DNA of 47,722 nucleotides from an uncultured Porphyromonadaceae bacterium (GTDB taxonomy: Bacteria; Bacteroidota; Bacteroidia; Bacteroidales; Muribaculaceae), in the NCBI GenBank assembly GCA_902495075.1, contig CABUVO010000030.1, forward strand, positions 1-47,722. Reading direction: 5' to 3'. Shown here one piece after another: positions 1 to 8,682 of this stretch (within the stretch, counting starts at the first letter, position 1; each line of letters opens with the position of its first letter). The notes below the pieces were generated by a model. That model ran no database searches, was not told the DNA's origin, and was given only the letters and a program-made list of their open reading frames with translations. A program made the translations under genes and the position numbers.

Positions 1-120
1 AAGGAGCAATGCGGGCATTGTGACTGATGAAACTTGGCGGAAAGCACCAAAAATTTCAAGTATTGGATATGTGAGATGAGAAATTTCATTTTTATCGGTT
101 TAATTTGATTCATTACTTAC
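1..120. repeat. Partial dispersed intergenic element (copy A)
   Basis: The left end is cut by the window. Positions 8-21 form a short hairpin (CAATG-CGGG-CATTG), followed by GACTG and AAACTTGGCGGAA, the order also seen near 13.3, 20.0 and 46.9 kb. The right side (about 93-120, TATCGGTTTAATTTG...CATTACTTAC) matches the right arm of the 13.2-kb copy, so A and that copy form one subfamily. The remainder up to 178 is AT-rich and shows no gene. Confidence 0.6.
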
Positions 121-178
121 AATTATAACCTATATTTACATATTTTTGTTCGCTATACAGACATCGTAATATTTCATA

Positions 179-1105
179 TCATATCATAGCAACTGCTGAA
201 TGATATTTTGCAACGTTGGATGCTTTCTTGATCGCTTTCCAAGCCTTTCTGCCTATCTCTTCTTCGGCATATTCCCAGAATGGTTTTATCTTCGACAGGA
301 TCTGTGAATCGCCGCACAGCGTAGATTCATAATGATGAAGCAAACTGCCATGAAACTTAAGCATCTTCTCCAAACGATCTTCCCTGGTCCGTTCCTTACC
401 CTCTTCACATTCCACTATCAATGACGGACGTCCGAGAACCCCTCTTGCAGTCATTACACCCGCAATTTCTGGGAAACGTCTCCGGATATCAACAATGTCA
501 CGTGGTGTTTTCAATTCTCCATTGAATATAACGGGATGCACACACTGCTTCAAGAATTCCTCAAACCGATCGAAATAAAGTTCACCTCCATATTGCTGAC
601 GGGCAATACGCGGGTGTAGCGTCACCTGCGTCAAAGGCATATCATTAATCGCATCGATGACCATCTTCCATTCATCCGGTTCGGCATAACCCAGACGCAT
701 CTTCAATGAAAACTCTGTTCCCGGAAACTCTTTAAGTAGTTCCGGAATTTTATGATATTCTTCGGTGTTGCGGATAAAACCTGCGCCACGCCCTTTTGCA
801 GTCTGCAACGGGAAGGGACACCCCGTATTAAGGTCGATTCTTCGCGCGCCATTCTTTACAAGTCCTTCCACAAGCGGACGCAATTCAGACATGTCGCGAA
901 AAATCACCTGCGGAACGACATAATGATTCTCATTCAGTTCCGACATGAAATCCTTGAGATCATGTTTTCGGAACTCTCCCCTCTCAAGACGTATAAACGG
1001 GGTGTAGTAACATTGATTACCACCATATATATCCCTGTGGAAATGCCTCCAGGCAGCATCGGTATGCCCCTGAACCGGAGCCACGTCTATCTTAAACTCT
1101 GTCAT
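179..1105 (-). CDS. tRNA-dihydrouridine synthase family protein
   Basis: A 308-residue FMN-dependent dihydrouridine synthase, which reduces uridines in tRNA D-loops using NADPH. The sequence shows the N-terminal barrel start (APVQGHTD), the catalytic-cysteine motif NTGCPFP (Cys96, protonating uridine C5), the KMRLGY strand and the late phosphate-binding glycines (TARGVLGRP). The length is normal for the family. The start codon lies 2 bp after the stop of the DUF486 gene upstream, so the two are probably cotranscribed. Which Dus class and which uridine are modified cannot be told from the sequence alone. Confidence 0.9.
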   Translation of the reverse strand: MTEFKIDVAPVQGHTDAAWRHFHRDIYGGNQCYYTPFIRLERGEFRKHDLKDFMSELNENHYVVPQVIFRDMSELRPLVEGLVKNGARRIDLNTGCPFPLQTAKGRGAGFIRNTEEYHKIPELLKEFPGTEFSLKMRLGYAEPDEWKMVIDAINDMPLTQVTLHPRIARQQYGGELYFDRFEEFLKQCVHPVIFNGELKTPRDIVDIRRRFPEIAGVMTARGVLGRPSLIVECEEGKERTREDRLEKMLKFHGSLLHHYESTLCGDSQILSKIKPFWEYAEEEIGRKAWKAIKKASNVAKYHSAVAMI

Positions 1106-1107
1106 GA

Positions 1108-1485
1108 TTATTTAGTAGGTAAAAAAGCAAAAACCACGGCTGCAACAAGGCATAGATACGACATTGCGTGATTCCACTGGAATTTCTGACCCTGAAAACA
1201 TATTACCGCAATGATGGTGAAGACAGTAAGCGTGATCACCTCCTGAATGACTTTCAATTGAAATAGTGAAAACGGACCTCCGTTATCCTTGAATCCGATT
1301 TTATTCGCAGGAATCATAAAACAATATTCAAGGAGGGCTATACCCCAGGAAAACAATATGACCACAAACAATGGCCAGTTTTTCGATATTCCGCTGGCAC
1401 TTAGTTTGAGATGTCCATACCATGCAAATGTCATAAAGACGTTAGAAATAACCAATAATAAAACTGTTATTAATGCCGCTTTCAT
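1108..1485 (-). CDS. DMT/DUF486-family small membrane protein
   Basis: A 125-residue hydrophobic protein with four predicted membrane segments; the pattern (MTFAWYGHLK, WGIALLEYCFMIPANKIG, LKVIQEVITLTVF) fits DUF486, a drug/metabolite-transporter-like family of unknown substrate. A longer frame begins at 1581, but a minus-strand TAnnTTTG element at 1518-1525 would start transcription near 1511, so the ATG at 1485 is preferred. The stop is 2 bp from the dihydrouridine synthase start. The family call is confident; the function is not known. Confidence 0.8.
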   Translation of the reverse strand: MKAALITVLLLVISNVFMTFAWYGHLKLSASGISKNWPLFVVILFSWGIALLEYCFMIPANKIGFKDNGGPFSLFQLKVIQEVITLTVFTIIAVICFQGQKFQWNHAMSYLCLVAAVVFAFLPTK

Positions 1486-1517
1486 TGTTGTGTAACAAGT
1501 TATTCGAAAATATTTGA

Positions 1518-1547
1518 CAAAATTACAATTAATTTTTTGTAATTTTG
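1518..1547. promoter_or_regulatory. Divergent pair of TAnnTTTG promoters
   Basis: TAATTTTG occurs on the - strand at 1518-1525 (for DUF486/dus) and on the + strand at 1540-1547 (for fprA). The two -7 elements face away from each other with 14 bp between. Neither has a clear TTTG -33 box at 19-20 bp. Confidence 0.6.
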
Positions 1548-1586
1548 CAAACGAACATATGAAAAGGATATAATTTTTCATTAATC

Positions 1587-2792
1587 ATGAATATTCAAGA
1601 GATTGTAAAAGATATATTTTATGTTGGGGTCAACGACCGAGTTAAACACAAATTCGAAGCGCTGTGGCCACTCCCTTACGGTGTAAGCTACAATTCCTAC
1701 ATTGTGGCAGGAACTGAAAAGCTGGCTCTTATCGACACTGTATGTATCGAAGAAGTTCGCGAATATTTCAACAACATCAACTCTATAGCCGGTGATCGCC
1801 GCATCGATTATCTTGTTGTCAACCATATGGAACCCGATCACTCCGGCTCCATACCGGAAATAGTGCTTGCATATCCCGATATAAAGATTGTCGGAAATTC
1901 AAAGACCATTGACATGATAAAGGGGTTTTACCACATCGATGATCCCGAAAGATATCTTGAAGTAAAGGATGGCGACACTATCGACCTGGGTGAACATACG
2001 TTGAAATTCTATCTCACCCCTATGGTCCACTGGCCCGAGACGATGATGACATATGTCGAAGATCTCAAGGTGCTCTTTTCCGGAGATGCGTTCGGCACGT
2101 TCGGTGCTCTCAACGGGGCGGTGATTGACCGTGATATGGAAACTGATGTTTACGTAGCGGAGATGTATCGTTATTATTCCAACATTGTGGGTAAATACGG
2201 ACGCTTCGTGCAAAAGGCGATCGAAAAACTCTCTGGTCTCGAGTTCTCTTACATTTGTTCTACACACGGTCCCGTATGGAATGAAAAAATTCCTGAAATC
2301 GTTGAACTTTATTCACGCCTTGCAGCTTATAAAAGTGAACCGGGCGTTGTGATCGTTTACGGATCAATGTATGGCAACACTGCTGAAGTGGCTGAGATGA
2401 TAGCACGAGAGATTTCAGCCCTGGGGGTGAAGCGCATAATTATACACAATGCATCGCATGCAGATATGAGCGACATGATTACTGACGCGTTCCGTTACGA
2501 AACACTCATCGTCGGTTCGGCAACATATTCAATGCGCCTTTTCCCGCCTGTCGAAACATTCATGAATGCAATGGAGACTCGCGAAATAAAAAACAAGGTG
2601 TTTGCGACTTTCGGCAACTTCACATGGGCACCAGGTGCCGTTACGGGCAAGTTGAATGAGTATTCCGAACGCATGAAACTCCCTGTCTGCGCTTCAATGC
2701 TCATAAAGCAGTCTTCAGGCGCTACCACCCCGGATGAGGTGCGTGAATTTGCTCGCATGGTCGTGAATACCATGGAGGCAAAAGAGAAATAG
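1587..2792 (+). CDS. fprA: FprA-type flavodiiron protein
   Basis: A 401-residue A-type flavoprotein that reduces O2 to water or NO to N2O with electrons from rubredoxin or a similar donor; cytoplasmic, protecting anaerobes from oxygen or NO. The N-terminal metallo-beta-lactamase-like domain carries the diiron ligand motif His80-x-Glu82-x-Asp84-His85 (NHMEPDHSG), with later ligand regions MVHWPETMM, FSGDAFG and STHGPVW. A C-terminal flavodoxin domain (about 253-395) starts with VIVYGSMYGNTAEVA. The length is typical. No rubredoxin or reductase domain is fused, so the electron donor must be encoded elsewhere. A strong -7 element lies 40 bp upstream. Confidence 0.95.
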   Translation: MNIQEIVKDIFYVGVNDRVKHKFEALWPLPYGVSYNSYIVAGTEKLALIDTVCIEEVREYFNNINSIAGDRRIDYLVVNHMEPDHSGSIPEIVLAYPDIKIVGNSKTIDMIKGFYHIDDPERYLEVKDGDTIDLGEHTLKFYLTPMVHWPETMMTYVEDLKVLFSGDAFGTFGALNGAVIDRDMETDVYVAEMYRYYSNIVGKYGRFVQKAIEKLSGLEFSYICSTHGPVWNEKIPEIVELYSRLAAYKSEPGVVIVYGSMYGNTAEVAEMIAREISALGVKRIIIHNASHADMSDMITDAFRYETLIVGSATYSMRLFPPVETFMNAMETREIKNKVFATFGNFTWAPGAVTGKLNEYSERMKLPVCASMLIKQSSGATTPDEVREFARMVVNTMEAKEK

Positions 2793-2804
2793 ATCTGAGT
2801 CATT

Positions 2805-3428
2805 ATGGATATTAAAGAGGAGAAAGAGGGATTGGAAATAGAATCCCATCCATGGCCACCTTTCATTCCGGAAGGTGCAAAAGTGCTTATTATGGGAACT
2901 TTTCCACCGCAATCAAAGCGATGGAACATGGATTTCTATTATCCCAATCGCACTAATGATTTCTGGAAAATTTGCGGACTGCTTTTCTGTGGCAACAAAG
3001 ATGCACTTCTTAAGGAAGACGGCAAGAATTATGATGTCAACAAGATTCGCGAACTGATGACAGACAAACATATCTCGCTTAATGACACTGTCAGAAAAGC
3101 CCGCAGATTGAAAGGAAACGCAAGCGACAAGTTTCTTGATGTCGTAGAACCAGTGCCACTCTTCACTCTTCTCTCCGAGATGCTGGAATGTCACACTGTT
3201 GTTACGACCGGAGAAAAGGCAGCCGGAATAATTGCAGAGCTTACGAACACAGAAATCCCCAAAATGGGAGAGATGGTCAGAGCTTCCATTCCTGCCCGTG
3301 ATGGCAGCGATAGTAATGAAATCCTTGAAATATGGCGCATGCCCTCTACCAGTCGTGCGTATCCTCTCGCGGTAGAGCGTAAAGCCGAATATTACGGGCG
3401 CATGTTCCGTCATCTCCACATCCTATGA
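2805..3428 (+). CDS. Uracil-DNA glycosylase superfamily protein
   Basis: A 207-residue protein of the UDG superfamily, which removes damaged or deaminated bases from DNA. Motif A is seen as GTFPP (31-35), followed by the YPNRTNDFW segment, and the C-terminal DNA-intercalation motif as PSTSRA (180-185). It lacks the Cys cluster of family 4 and 5 enzymes. It resembles the small cytosolic UDG-like group common in Bacteroidota; which base it removes is not evident. It starts 12 bp after fprA and is probably cotranscribed with it, linking oxidative defence and base repair. Confidence 0.75.
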   Translation: MDIKEEKEGLEIESHPWPPFIPEGAKVLIMGTFPPQSKRWNMDFYYPNRTNDFWKICGLLFCGNKDALLKEDGKNYDVNKIRELMTDKHISLNDTVRKARRLKGNASDKFLDVVEPVPLFTLLSEMLECHTVVTTGEKAAGIIAELTNTEIPKMGEMVRASIPARDGSDSNEILEIWRMPSTSRAYPLAVERKAEYYGRMFRHLHIL

Positions 3429-3430
3429 CA

Positions 3431-3481
3431 CAATTAAACATTACACATTGAAAATTACTCATTACACATTAAACATTAAAC
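3431..3481. repeat. Simple-sequence spacer (ACATTA/CATTACACATT)
   Basis: The gap before dedA is built from reiterated ACATTA-type words (aaacattacacatt, ctcattacacatt, aaacattaaac). Similar spacers with other motifs occur at several gene junctions in this window. Confidence 0.6.
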
Positions 3482-3493
3482 AAAGTGCTTGAC

Positions 3494-4156
3494 ATGATAC
3501 CTTTGGCGATCTTTGACGCCAGTGAATTTTTCCAATGGTTTGTTGACCATGCGAGTTATCTTTTTGTATTCATCTTTATGGTGATAGAAAGCAGTTTCAT
3601 ACCCTTTCCATCTGAGGTAATTGTGCCCCCGGCAGCGTATCTGGCTTGCACCAACACCGGAGTTGGCAGCAACATGAATATTTTCCTGGTCGTTGTTGTT
3701 GCTACCCTTGGAGCCCTTGTTGGCGCATTTATCAATTATTACCTCGCTCTCTGGATTGGACGCCCGGTTGTGTATCGTTTTGCGGACAGCCGTCTGGGAC
3801 ATGCATGCCTGATCGACAGGGCGAAAGTTGACAAAGCCGAGAAATATTTCGACAAACATGGTGCGGTCTCCACATTTGTTGGCAGACTTATTCCAGCCAT
3901 CCGTCAGCTCATATCAATCCCCGCAGGAATATCCAGAATGAATGTGGCTCAATTCGCCATCTTCACATCTCTTGGGGCATTAGTTTGGAACGCTATACTT
4001 GCAGGCTTAGGCTACTGGCTCTCCCTTCACGTATCTCCCGATATGCTCTTTGAGAAGGTAGAAGAATACAACCGCTATCTCACCTGGGCAGGCTACGGAC
4101 TCTTTGCAATCTGCGTCGTGTATATCCTGTACAACGCTTTCCGCAAAAAGAAATAG
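3494..4156 (+). CDS. DedA family membrane protein
   Basis: A 220-residue DedA/SNARE-associated (VTT) protein. Family members act in lipid-carrier recycling and membrane homeostasis. The diagnostic pieces are visible: FIPFPSEVIVPPAAYLA in the first re-entrant region (acidic residue before the prolines) and GRLIPAIRQLISIPAGISRM in the second, containing the conserved arginine and P..AG. Four to five hydrophobic segments follow. A GTG at 3485 is in frame, but the ATG at 3494 is preferred. Substrate preference among undecaprenyl phosphate and phospholipid families cannot be resolved. Confidence 0.85.
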   Translation: MIPLAIFDASEFFQWFVDHASYLFVFIFMVIESSFIPFPSEVIVPPAAYLACTNTGVGSNMNIFLVVVVATLGALVGAFINYYLALWIGRPVVYRFADSRLGHACLIDRAKVDKAEKYFDKHGAVSTFVGRLIPAIRQLISIPAGISRMNVAQFAIFTSLGALVWNAILAGLGYWLSLHVSPDMLFEKVEEYNRYLTWAGYGLFAICVVYILYNAFRKKK

Positions 4157-4270
4157 AATTACATAAAAGAGTTTATCAGATGCAAATATGACTGAGCGGA
4201 TATTTATTCCCATCAAACAAATAAACTCATAAACTGCATACCGAGCGATTAAACTTATAAACTTATAAAC

Positions 4271-4297
4271 TTCAACTTTCCGCTTGCGAAAGTTGAA
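4271..4297. repeat. 10-bp-stem hairpin after dedA
   Basis: TTCAACTTTC, a 7-nt loop and GAAAGTTGAA form a perfect stem. It follows AAACTTATAAACTT iterations at about 4250-4270. A related TTTCGCAAGC...TTCAACTT arrangement next to AGTTTATAAGTTTA iterations is found near 19.88 kb. Confidence 0.55.
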
Positions 4298-4308
4298 TTA
4301 ACAAAATA

Positions 4309-4345
4309 AAATCGATTTATCCTTATCCGATAAATCGATTTTTTA
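4309..4345. terminator. Bidirectional hairpin terminator
   Basis: A 12-bp perfect stem, AAATCGATTTAT (4309-4320) with ATAAATCGATTT (4330-4341), has T-rich runs on both outer sides, suiting termination of dedA (+) and of the XRE gene (-). Confidence 0.65.
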
Positions 4346-4352
4346 TTTTCAG

Positions 4353-4392
4353 GCGAAGCTGGTTGAGTGAAGGCACCTTGGTGCCTCGTATG
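4353..4392. repeat. 40-bp dispersed motif, copy 1
   Basis: GTTGAGTGAAGGCACCTTGG and the following TGCCTCGTATG recur almost unchanged at 20306-20345. The core GGCAC-CTTG-GTGCC is a small hairpin without a T tract. Confidence 0.6.
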
Positions 4393-4402
4393 TCGACAGA
4401 AT

Positions 4403-4915
4403 CTATTTCCCCGGATAAAACGTTTCAAAGGTCGAATCGTCGTAATAAACGGTGATTTGGACAACTTTTCGGGGATTTTTACGCATTTTTTCTATTTCCC
4501 TCTGAAGTTCCGAGTTTTTTAAATCTGCCTGAATCCCGTTATTCATACGGGATGAAGCGATATTCGGACCTTCATTTAACGCCGCGAGAGTGGAATATTT
4601 GTCAAAATCCGACTCTCTGGGCGAGTTTTTAGGCTGCTCGCTAAATAAATTAGGAAGTCCATCTTCAGACTGCTCTTCATTCGGCAAGGGCATCAACATT
4701 TCCCCTTCACCAAACAAAAGCCACAAGACCGATAGGCGAGGGAACGCCGTGTGAATCTGTCCGACTATGACATCGGATATTTTCTTATTTCTCCCTGTTA
4801 GGATCTGTGAAAGGCTTGGACGAGGGATGCCGCACTGATCAGCAAACTGAGAGTTGGTAAGACCCATCTCATCCATGAACCCTTTTAGACGAATTGCAAC
4901 ATTATCCTCAATCAT
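4403..4915 (-). CDS. XRE-family helix-turn-helix regulator
   Basis: A 170-residue DNA-binding protein with an N-terminal Cro/C1-type helix-turn-helix (about 8-70): RLKGFMDEMGLTNSQFADQCGIPRPSLSQILTGRNKKIS, with the recognition helix around RPSLSQIL. The FPRLSVLWLLFGEGEML stretch after it is typical of Bacteroidota members. The C-terminal half is polar and contains a short predicted coiled coil (LQREIEKMRKN). Its promoter at 4947-4977 overlaps a TTTGCAA-A-TTGCAAA palindrome, which suggests autorepression. The upstream gap of about 800 bp has no partner gene, so other targets are unknown. Confidence 0.85.
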   Translation of the reverse strand: MIEDNVAIRLKGFMDEMGLTNSQFADQCGIPRPSLSQILTGRNKKISDVIVGQIHTAFPRLSVLWLLFGEGEMLMPLPNEEQSEDGLPNLFSEQPKNSPRESDFDKYSTLAALNEGPNIASSRMNNGIQADLKNSELQREIEKMRKNPRKVVQITVYYDDSTFETFYPGK

Positions 4916-4946
4916 AAGCCGTTTTTTGATTTATAAATTCAGACTG

Positions 4947-4977
4947 CAAATGTAACTATTTATTTGCAAATTGCAAA
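4947..4977 (-). promoter_or_regulatory. Promoter and candidate operator of the XRE gene
   Basis: The minus strand reads TTTG (4977-4974), 19 nt, then TACATTTG (4954-4947), a full match to the Bacteroidota consensus. The 15-bp palindrome TTTGCAA-A-TTGCAAA (4963-4977) lies across the -33 box and the spacer, where a repressor would act. Confidence 0.75.
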
Positions 4978-5712
4978 TTTTAAACAGCAAATTTTAAAAT
5001 TAAATTCTTTAAATTTATCTTTTACCAATGTAATTTACAATTTGCAATCATATATGTAAATCTTCTAATATTCATAGGTTTAATGCAATTATCAACTATT
5101 ATTCAGTAATATAGTCGCACTTAAACAATGTGCGCCGTATTAAATTCGAAATAATAGACAAATTTCATCAATCTACTTTAATATTTTATTATAATACGCA
5201 TTAAATCACGCACTTAATATTAACGTTAATGAATATTAACGACCATTATTTGCATTTTAATTCAATTTACAATTAATAATTTCAATATATTTGCATTACA
5301 ACATCGGCAAATCGCACCAAGGTATGAATTGCGATTTGTTATTTACATACGGAACAACAGCAGCGATTTACAGAAATTAATTCAAATATCTACATCCATT
5401 ATTGTAAATAGGCTGGCTGCTTGAATTTCTCATTATCATTATGTTCCAATTTGACCAATTTGCAAATCACTCAATTAACCGCTCCCTCATCTATTTTCTT
5501 AAATAGAAATTTTTCTGAGCATCTTTTACGCGAGGGTTCTGTAAACCCGTATAATCAAATCAAATTTTGACATATATTCGATTCTCAAAGCCTTATTTAC
5601 ATAACAAAACAGAGATAAAATCCCGATATACAAGATTTTACCTCTATTTGCAAATTTTAATTTAAATTCTCAAATTAGAAAATTATATTTGAAATTTCAA
5701 TTTTCATAGTTT
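4978..5712. other. 735-bp AT-rich intergenic region
   Basis: No convincing reading frame on either strand. TTTGCAA-like words recur (about 5040, 5293, 5457, 5645). A + strand TATATTTG at 5286-5293 precedes a 10-bp stem-loop (GCAAATCGCA 5307-5316 with TGCGATTTGT 5330-5339), which could be the 5' end of an unannotated small RNA; no -33 box or clear terminator was found, so this is weak. Confidence 0.4.
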
Positions 5713-6987
5713 CTAATCGAGCATAAGGTTGATCGTTCCTGCCAATGGAGGAAGAGAAAGCACCTCCTCTACTATTGGTTCTGAATCTGGACGACGAAAT
5801 AATATCTCCGCCACTTCTCTTCGATTCATGACATCAGCAGGATTTTCCGATACACCATTGGCAGAAGATATTTCTTCGTAATATAATTTTCCATCTTTAG
5901 CTCGGAATCTCTCAAATTTACCGTTTTTATCATTTTTCACGAGAATCGAATATTTTAAATCGCTCCTCTCTTCGGCTTGAAATTTTAGAATCTCGTGAAG
6001 ATTCAAAATTCGAGCCATCCCATACACTTCCGAATGGGCAACCGGATCATATACCCGTTCACTTACACCAACAGCTCCGGCAGCCGGAGCCTCCGGCAAA
6101 GCCGCGCCATAATATGGCGACCAGAGTCCTGAAGATTCCGATTTCACAGGATAGCGACAAAGCGTTATGCCACGCAAAGGATAATCCTTTTTGATTTCAC
6201 TCAATATCCGATAATAGCTACACCTGTCAGCGGCAATAAGAAGATAGACCGATAAGGTATTCTCGCAGATGGCAGTAAAAGCGACTCCGGTTATCCGGTT
6301 TTCATAATTCAGACAATAATATAAGCAGCCGCCGGAAATGATACATTCTTTGATTGCCACAGAAAGATCTTTGGAACTATGCAAGATTCCCAGATCTTTT
6401 CCTGAAAGCTCACATTCCATTATATAGGATATGACACGGTCGATCTCGTCTTCCGTTAATACAGGCATATGAGATATCTTCTTACAGATAATCCGTTCGC
6501 AATAGCGCCGTTTTATTCCGCTCACCCTCTCATCTTCCCCATTCAGTATGTTTTCATATTCGAGGTTAAAATCGTGGACAGATGTATATCGATCCTTGAT
6601 ACGATAGAATGCATTAACAAACCCTTGATCTTTATAATACCGCTGCAATCCTACATCAGCAGGAATAAGAAACAAGAATGAATATTCGGAAGCTTGCATT
6701 CTCTCGGCGAGCCGGTCTATCATGCCGCTCATGATACCCTTTCTGCGATACTCCGGATCAGTGGCAAGTCCACATAGATACAATCCATGCAACCGGCTCC
6801 TCCCGTTTCCAAAACAATACGGCACAGCCATCATTGCAGACACAACTCGCCCGTCTCTCTCTTCATATTCCACAAATTCGGGATTGAAATACGCATCAAA
6901 AACGAGATTTATATATTCATCGGAATCATGGAAAGTATCCTTCCACAATCGCATCATTTCTTTTCTTATATCGGCATCATTCATCAT
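5713..6987 (-). CDS. GNAT-family N-acetyltransferase, Eis-like layout
   Basis: A 424-residue cytoplasmic protein. The N-terminal half is a GNAT fold: residues just after GLYLCGLATDPEYRRKGIMSGMIDRL carry the acetyl-CoA pyrophosphate loop (RRKGIM), followed by PADVGLQRYYKDQGF. The long C-terminal half, with a second weaker acetyltransferase-like region and a tail, resembles Eis-type multi-domain acetyltransferases, but the acceptor is unknown. The frame is open to 7059; the first ATG pair (MMNDADIRKEMMRLWKDTF) is preferred because the GNAT fold begins there. It stands alone between the AT-rich gap and a terminator. Confidence 0.75.
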   Translation of the reverse strand: MMNDADIRKEMMRLWKDTFHDSDEYINLVFDAYFNPEFVEYEERDGRVVSAMMAVPYCFGNGRSRLHGLYLCGLATDPEYRRKGIMSGMIDRLAERMQASEYSFLFLIPADVGLQRYYKDQGFVNAFYRIKDRYTSVHDFNLEYENILNGEDERVSGIKRRYCERIICKKISHMPVLTEDEIDRVISYIMECELSGKDLGILHSSKDLSVAIKECIISGGCLYYCLNYENRITGVAFTAICENTLSVYLLIAADRCSYYRILSEIKKDYPLRGITLCRYPVKSESSGLWSPYYGAALPEAPAAGAVGVSERVYDPVAHSEVYGMARILNLHEILKFQAEERSDLKYSILVKNDKNGKFERFRAKDGKLYYEEISSANGVSENPADVMNRREVAEILFRRPDSEPIVEEVLSLPPLAGTINLMLD

Positions 6988-7088
6988 AAAAGATATTGAC
7001 AAGTGTTTGTTAGATATATTAGAGATAGAAGTTAAATACTTGCATCCATTCCTTATCAAGAAAACATGTTTTTACCGATATTTGTTTC

Positions 7089-7128
7089 AAAAAAATTCGG
7101 ATCGATATTGAGAATATCGACCCGAATT
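7089..7128 (-). terminator. Terminator of the His-rich mini-gene
   Basis: The minus strand shows AATTCGGGTCGATAT, a short loop and ATATCGATCCGAATT, then a run of T residues. It lies 26 bp after the stop of the 56-aa gene. Confidence 0.75.
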
Positions 7129-7153
7129 ATTCATGATTGATTCGAAATAACGG

Positions 7154-7324
7154 TTAGAGGAGTTTACGATGCTCATGTTTCTCGATGGCACGATGAACTT
7201 TATGAATTTCCTTCACCATGCATACCCCCACAGCAACAGTTGCTGCAGAAAGAACAACTTTCGCGATCTTCAATCCTAATTTCACGCCATAATGACAATG
7301 GCTATGTTCATTCTCGTGACTCAT
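7154..7324 (-). CDS. 56-aa His-rich single-span membrane mini-protein
   Basis: An open frame of 56 codons begins MSHENEHSHCHYGVKLGLK, continues with a hydrophobic helix (IAKVVLSAATVAVGVCMV), and ends in a charged tail (KEIHKVHRAIEKHEHRKLL). Nine histidines and a Cys sit on both sides of the helix, suggesting metal binding or a pH-sensitive role, which is inference. Good codon use, a following rho-independent terminator and isolation in a 430-bp gap support a real gene. I do not recognise a family. Confidence 0.65.
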   Translation of the reverse strand: MSHENEHSHCHYGVKLGLKIAKVVLSAATVAVGVCMVKEIHKVHRAIEKHEHRKLL

Positions 7325-7501
7325 AATAATTGTGTTTTTTATAGTTAAAATTAAGCCATATCGGAGCCGGATATTTGAAATCTTCCGAAAACCGAATTCA
7401 TCTATAAGAACACCCCTAATCTTTCTTTAGTTCATTCGAACTTTTTATATGGTCAATGTATTTTACTATAAAGGAAATTCCACAAAGGGAAAGTGTTAAC
7501 T

Positions 7502-8599
7502 ATGTCTAATCATCGACCCATAACGTTCGACCGTGTGATTCGGGTGCTTGTAACGCTCGCTGTGCTCGGCGTGGCGATATGGCTGATCGACATATTGCGC
7601 AACGTGCTGCTCCCGTTTTGCGTGGCATGCCTGATTTCATATCTGCTCGAACCCGTAGTGGAATTCCAGCAGAAACATCTGCATCTCAAACACCGGTTTA
7701 TCCCCGTGCTGCTCACTCTTCTTGAAGCGACCTTGATCGTCGGTGCACTCGCATATTTTTTCATCCCTTCAGCTATTGATGAAATCACTCAGCTGGATGA
7801 CATAGTGAAGACAACCTCCGCCAACGAAGCAGCATCCTCCATTCTGCCCCCGGAAATTTATGAATACTTTAAAAGGTATTTCAGCTACGAAAACATATCG
7901 CAGTATCTGAGTGGAAGCCGCATTGAAGCCGTGCTCAATAAAAGCACAACGGTGCTTGCTGCTACTATTGATTTTCTCATGCACACAATAGAATGGCTTC
8001 TGACATTCATATACGTGATATTCATCCTCCTCGACTATAAACGTCTGATGCGAGGTTTCAGGCTCGCCGTGCCACCGAAATACCGTAAAAAGACATATCC
8101 TGTGCTCGACGACATCAAGGATAATATGGACCGATATTTCCGCAGTCAGGCAGTAATTGCAGGCTGCGCCGCAATATTTTATTGCATCGGATTCTCGATC
8201 GTTGGTCTGCCACTCTCAATTGTGATGGGAATAACGGTAGGAATTTTATACATGATACCATATTTTCAGTATGTCACCCTTATTCCTGTGATAATACTGT
8301 GTTATATCTATTCCATGACGGGAGCTTGCGAATTCTGGCCCGAATTCGGGAAATGCATCGCTGTTTACGTCATAAGCCAATGTATATGCGACTATCTTCT
8401 CACGCCGAAGATAATGGGAAAATCGCTCGGGATGAATCCGGCAATAATCCTCCTCTCTTTATCCGTCTGGGGCACGTTGCTGGGCATAATCGGCATGATA
8501 ATCGCTCTCCCAGTCACTGCCCTCCTGATTGCCTATTATAAGCAATATGTCCTCGCGGAGCCCTCCGACACAACAGAGCCCGATCCCCCATCCCCATAG
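7502..8599 (+). CDS. AI-2E family transporter
   Basis: A 365-residue polytopic inner-membrane protein of the UPF0118/PerM/TqsA (AI-2E) family. It shows the N-terminal hairpin of two hydrophobic segments (VLVTLAVLGVAIWLI, VLLPFCVACLISYLLEPVV), a soluble middle region, a run of C-terminal segments and the family-typical PYFQYVTLIP and LTPKIMGKSLGMNPAIILLSLSVWGTLLG. The family includes autoinducer-2 exporters and Na+/H+ antiporters; the substrate here is unknown. A GTG at 7493 is in frame, but the ATG at 7502 is preferred. The C-terminus (PDPPSP) runs into the CCCCAT repeat. An HdeD gene follows in the same direction. Confidence 0.9.
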   Translation: MSNHRPITFDRVIRVLVTLAVLGVAIWLIDILRNVLLPFCVACLISYLLEPVVEFQQKHLHLKHRFIPVLLTLLEATLIVGALAYFFIPSAIDEITQLDDIVKTTSANEAASSILPPEIYEYFKRYFSYENISQYLSGSRIEAVLNKSTTVLAATIDFLMHTIEWLLTFIYVIFILLDYKRLMRGFRLAVPPKYRKKTYPVLDDIKDNMDRYFRSQAVIAGCAAIFYCIGFSIVGLPLSIVMGITVGILYMIPYFQYVTLIPVIILCYIYSMTGACEFWPEFGKCIAVYVISQCICDYLLTPKIMGKSLGMNPAIILLSLSVWGTLLGIIGMIIALPVTALLIAYYKQYVLAEPSDTTEPDPPSP

Positions 8600-8665
8600 A
8601 TCCCCATTCATCCCCATCTCTCCCCAGCCCCCATCTCTCCCCATTTCACCCCATTTAGCCCCATT
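8583..8665. repeat. CCCCAT simple-sequence tract
   Basis: About ten imperfect CCCCAT units (ccccatcc, ccccattcat, ccccatctct, ccccatttc) span the last codons of the AI-2E gene and the whole 83-bp gap to hdeD. The strand asymmetry is extreme: C-rich top strand, G-rich bottom strand. Confidence 0.8.
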
Positions 8666-8682
8666 TTTAAACACAAAAACAT

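Noticed and set aside
752..1171. 139-aa + strand frame opposite the dihydrouridine synthase
   Set aside because: Mirror frame of a well-recognised gene, with no promoter or family resemblance.
8583..8665. G-quadruplex-forming tract
   Set aside because: The bottom strand has GGGG runs separated by short loops, so a quadruplex is possible, but the regular CCCCAT iteration resembles the other simple-sequence spacers and nothing shows a structural role.
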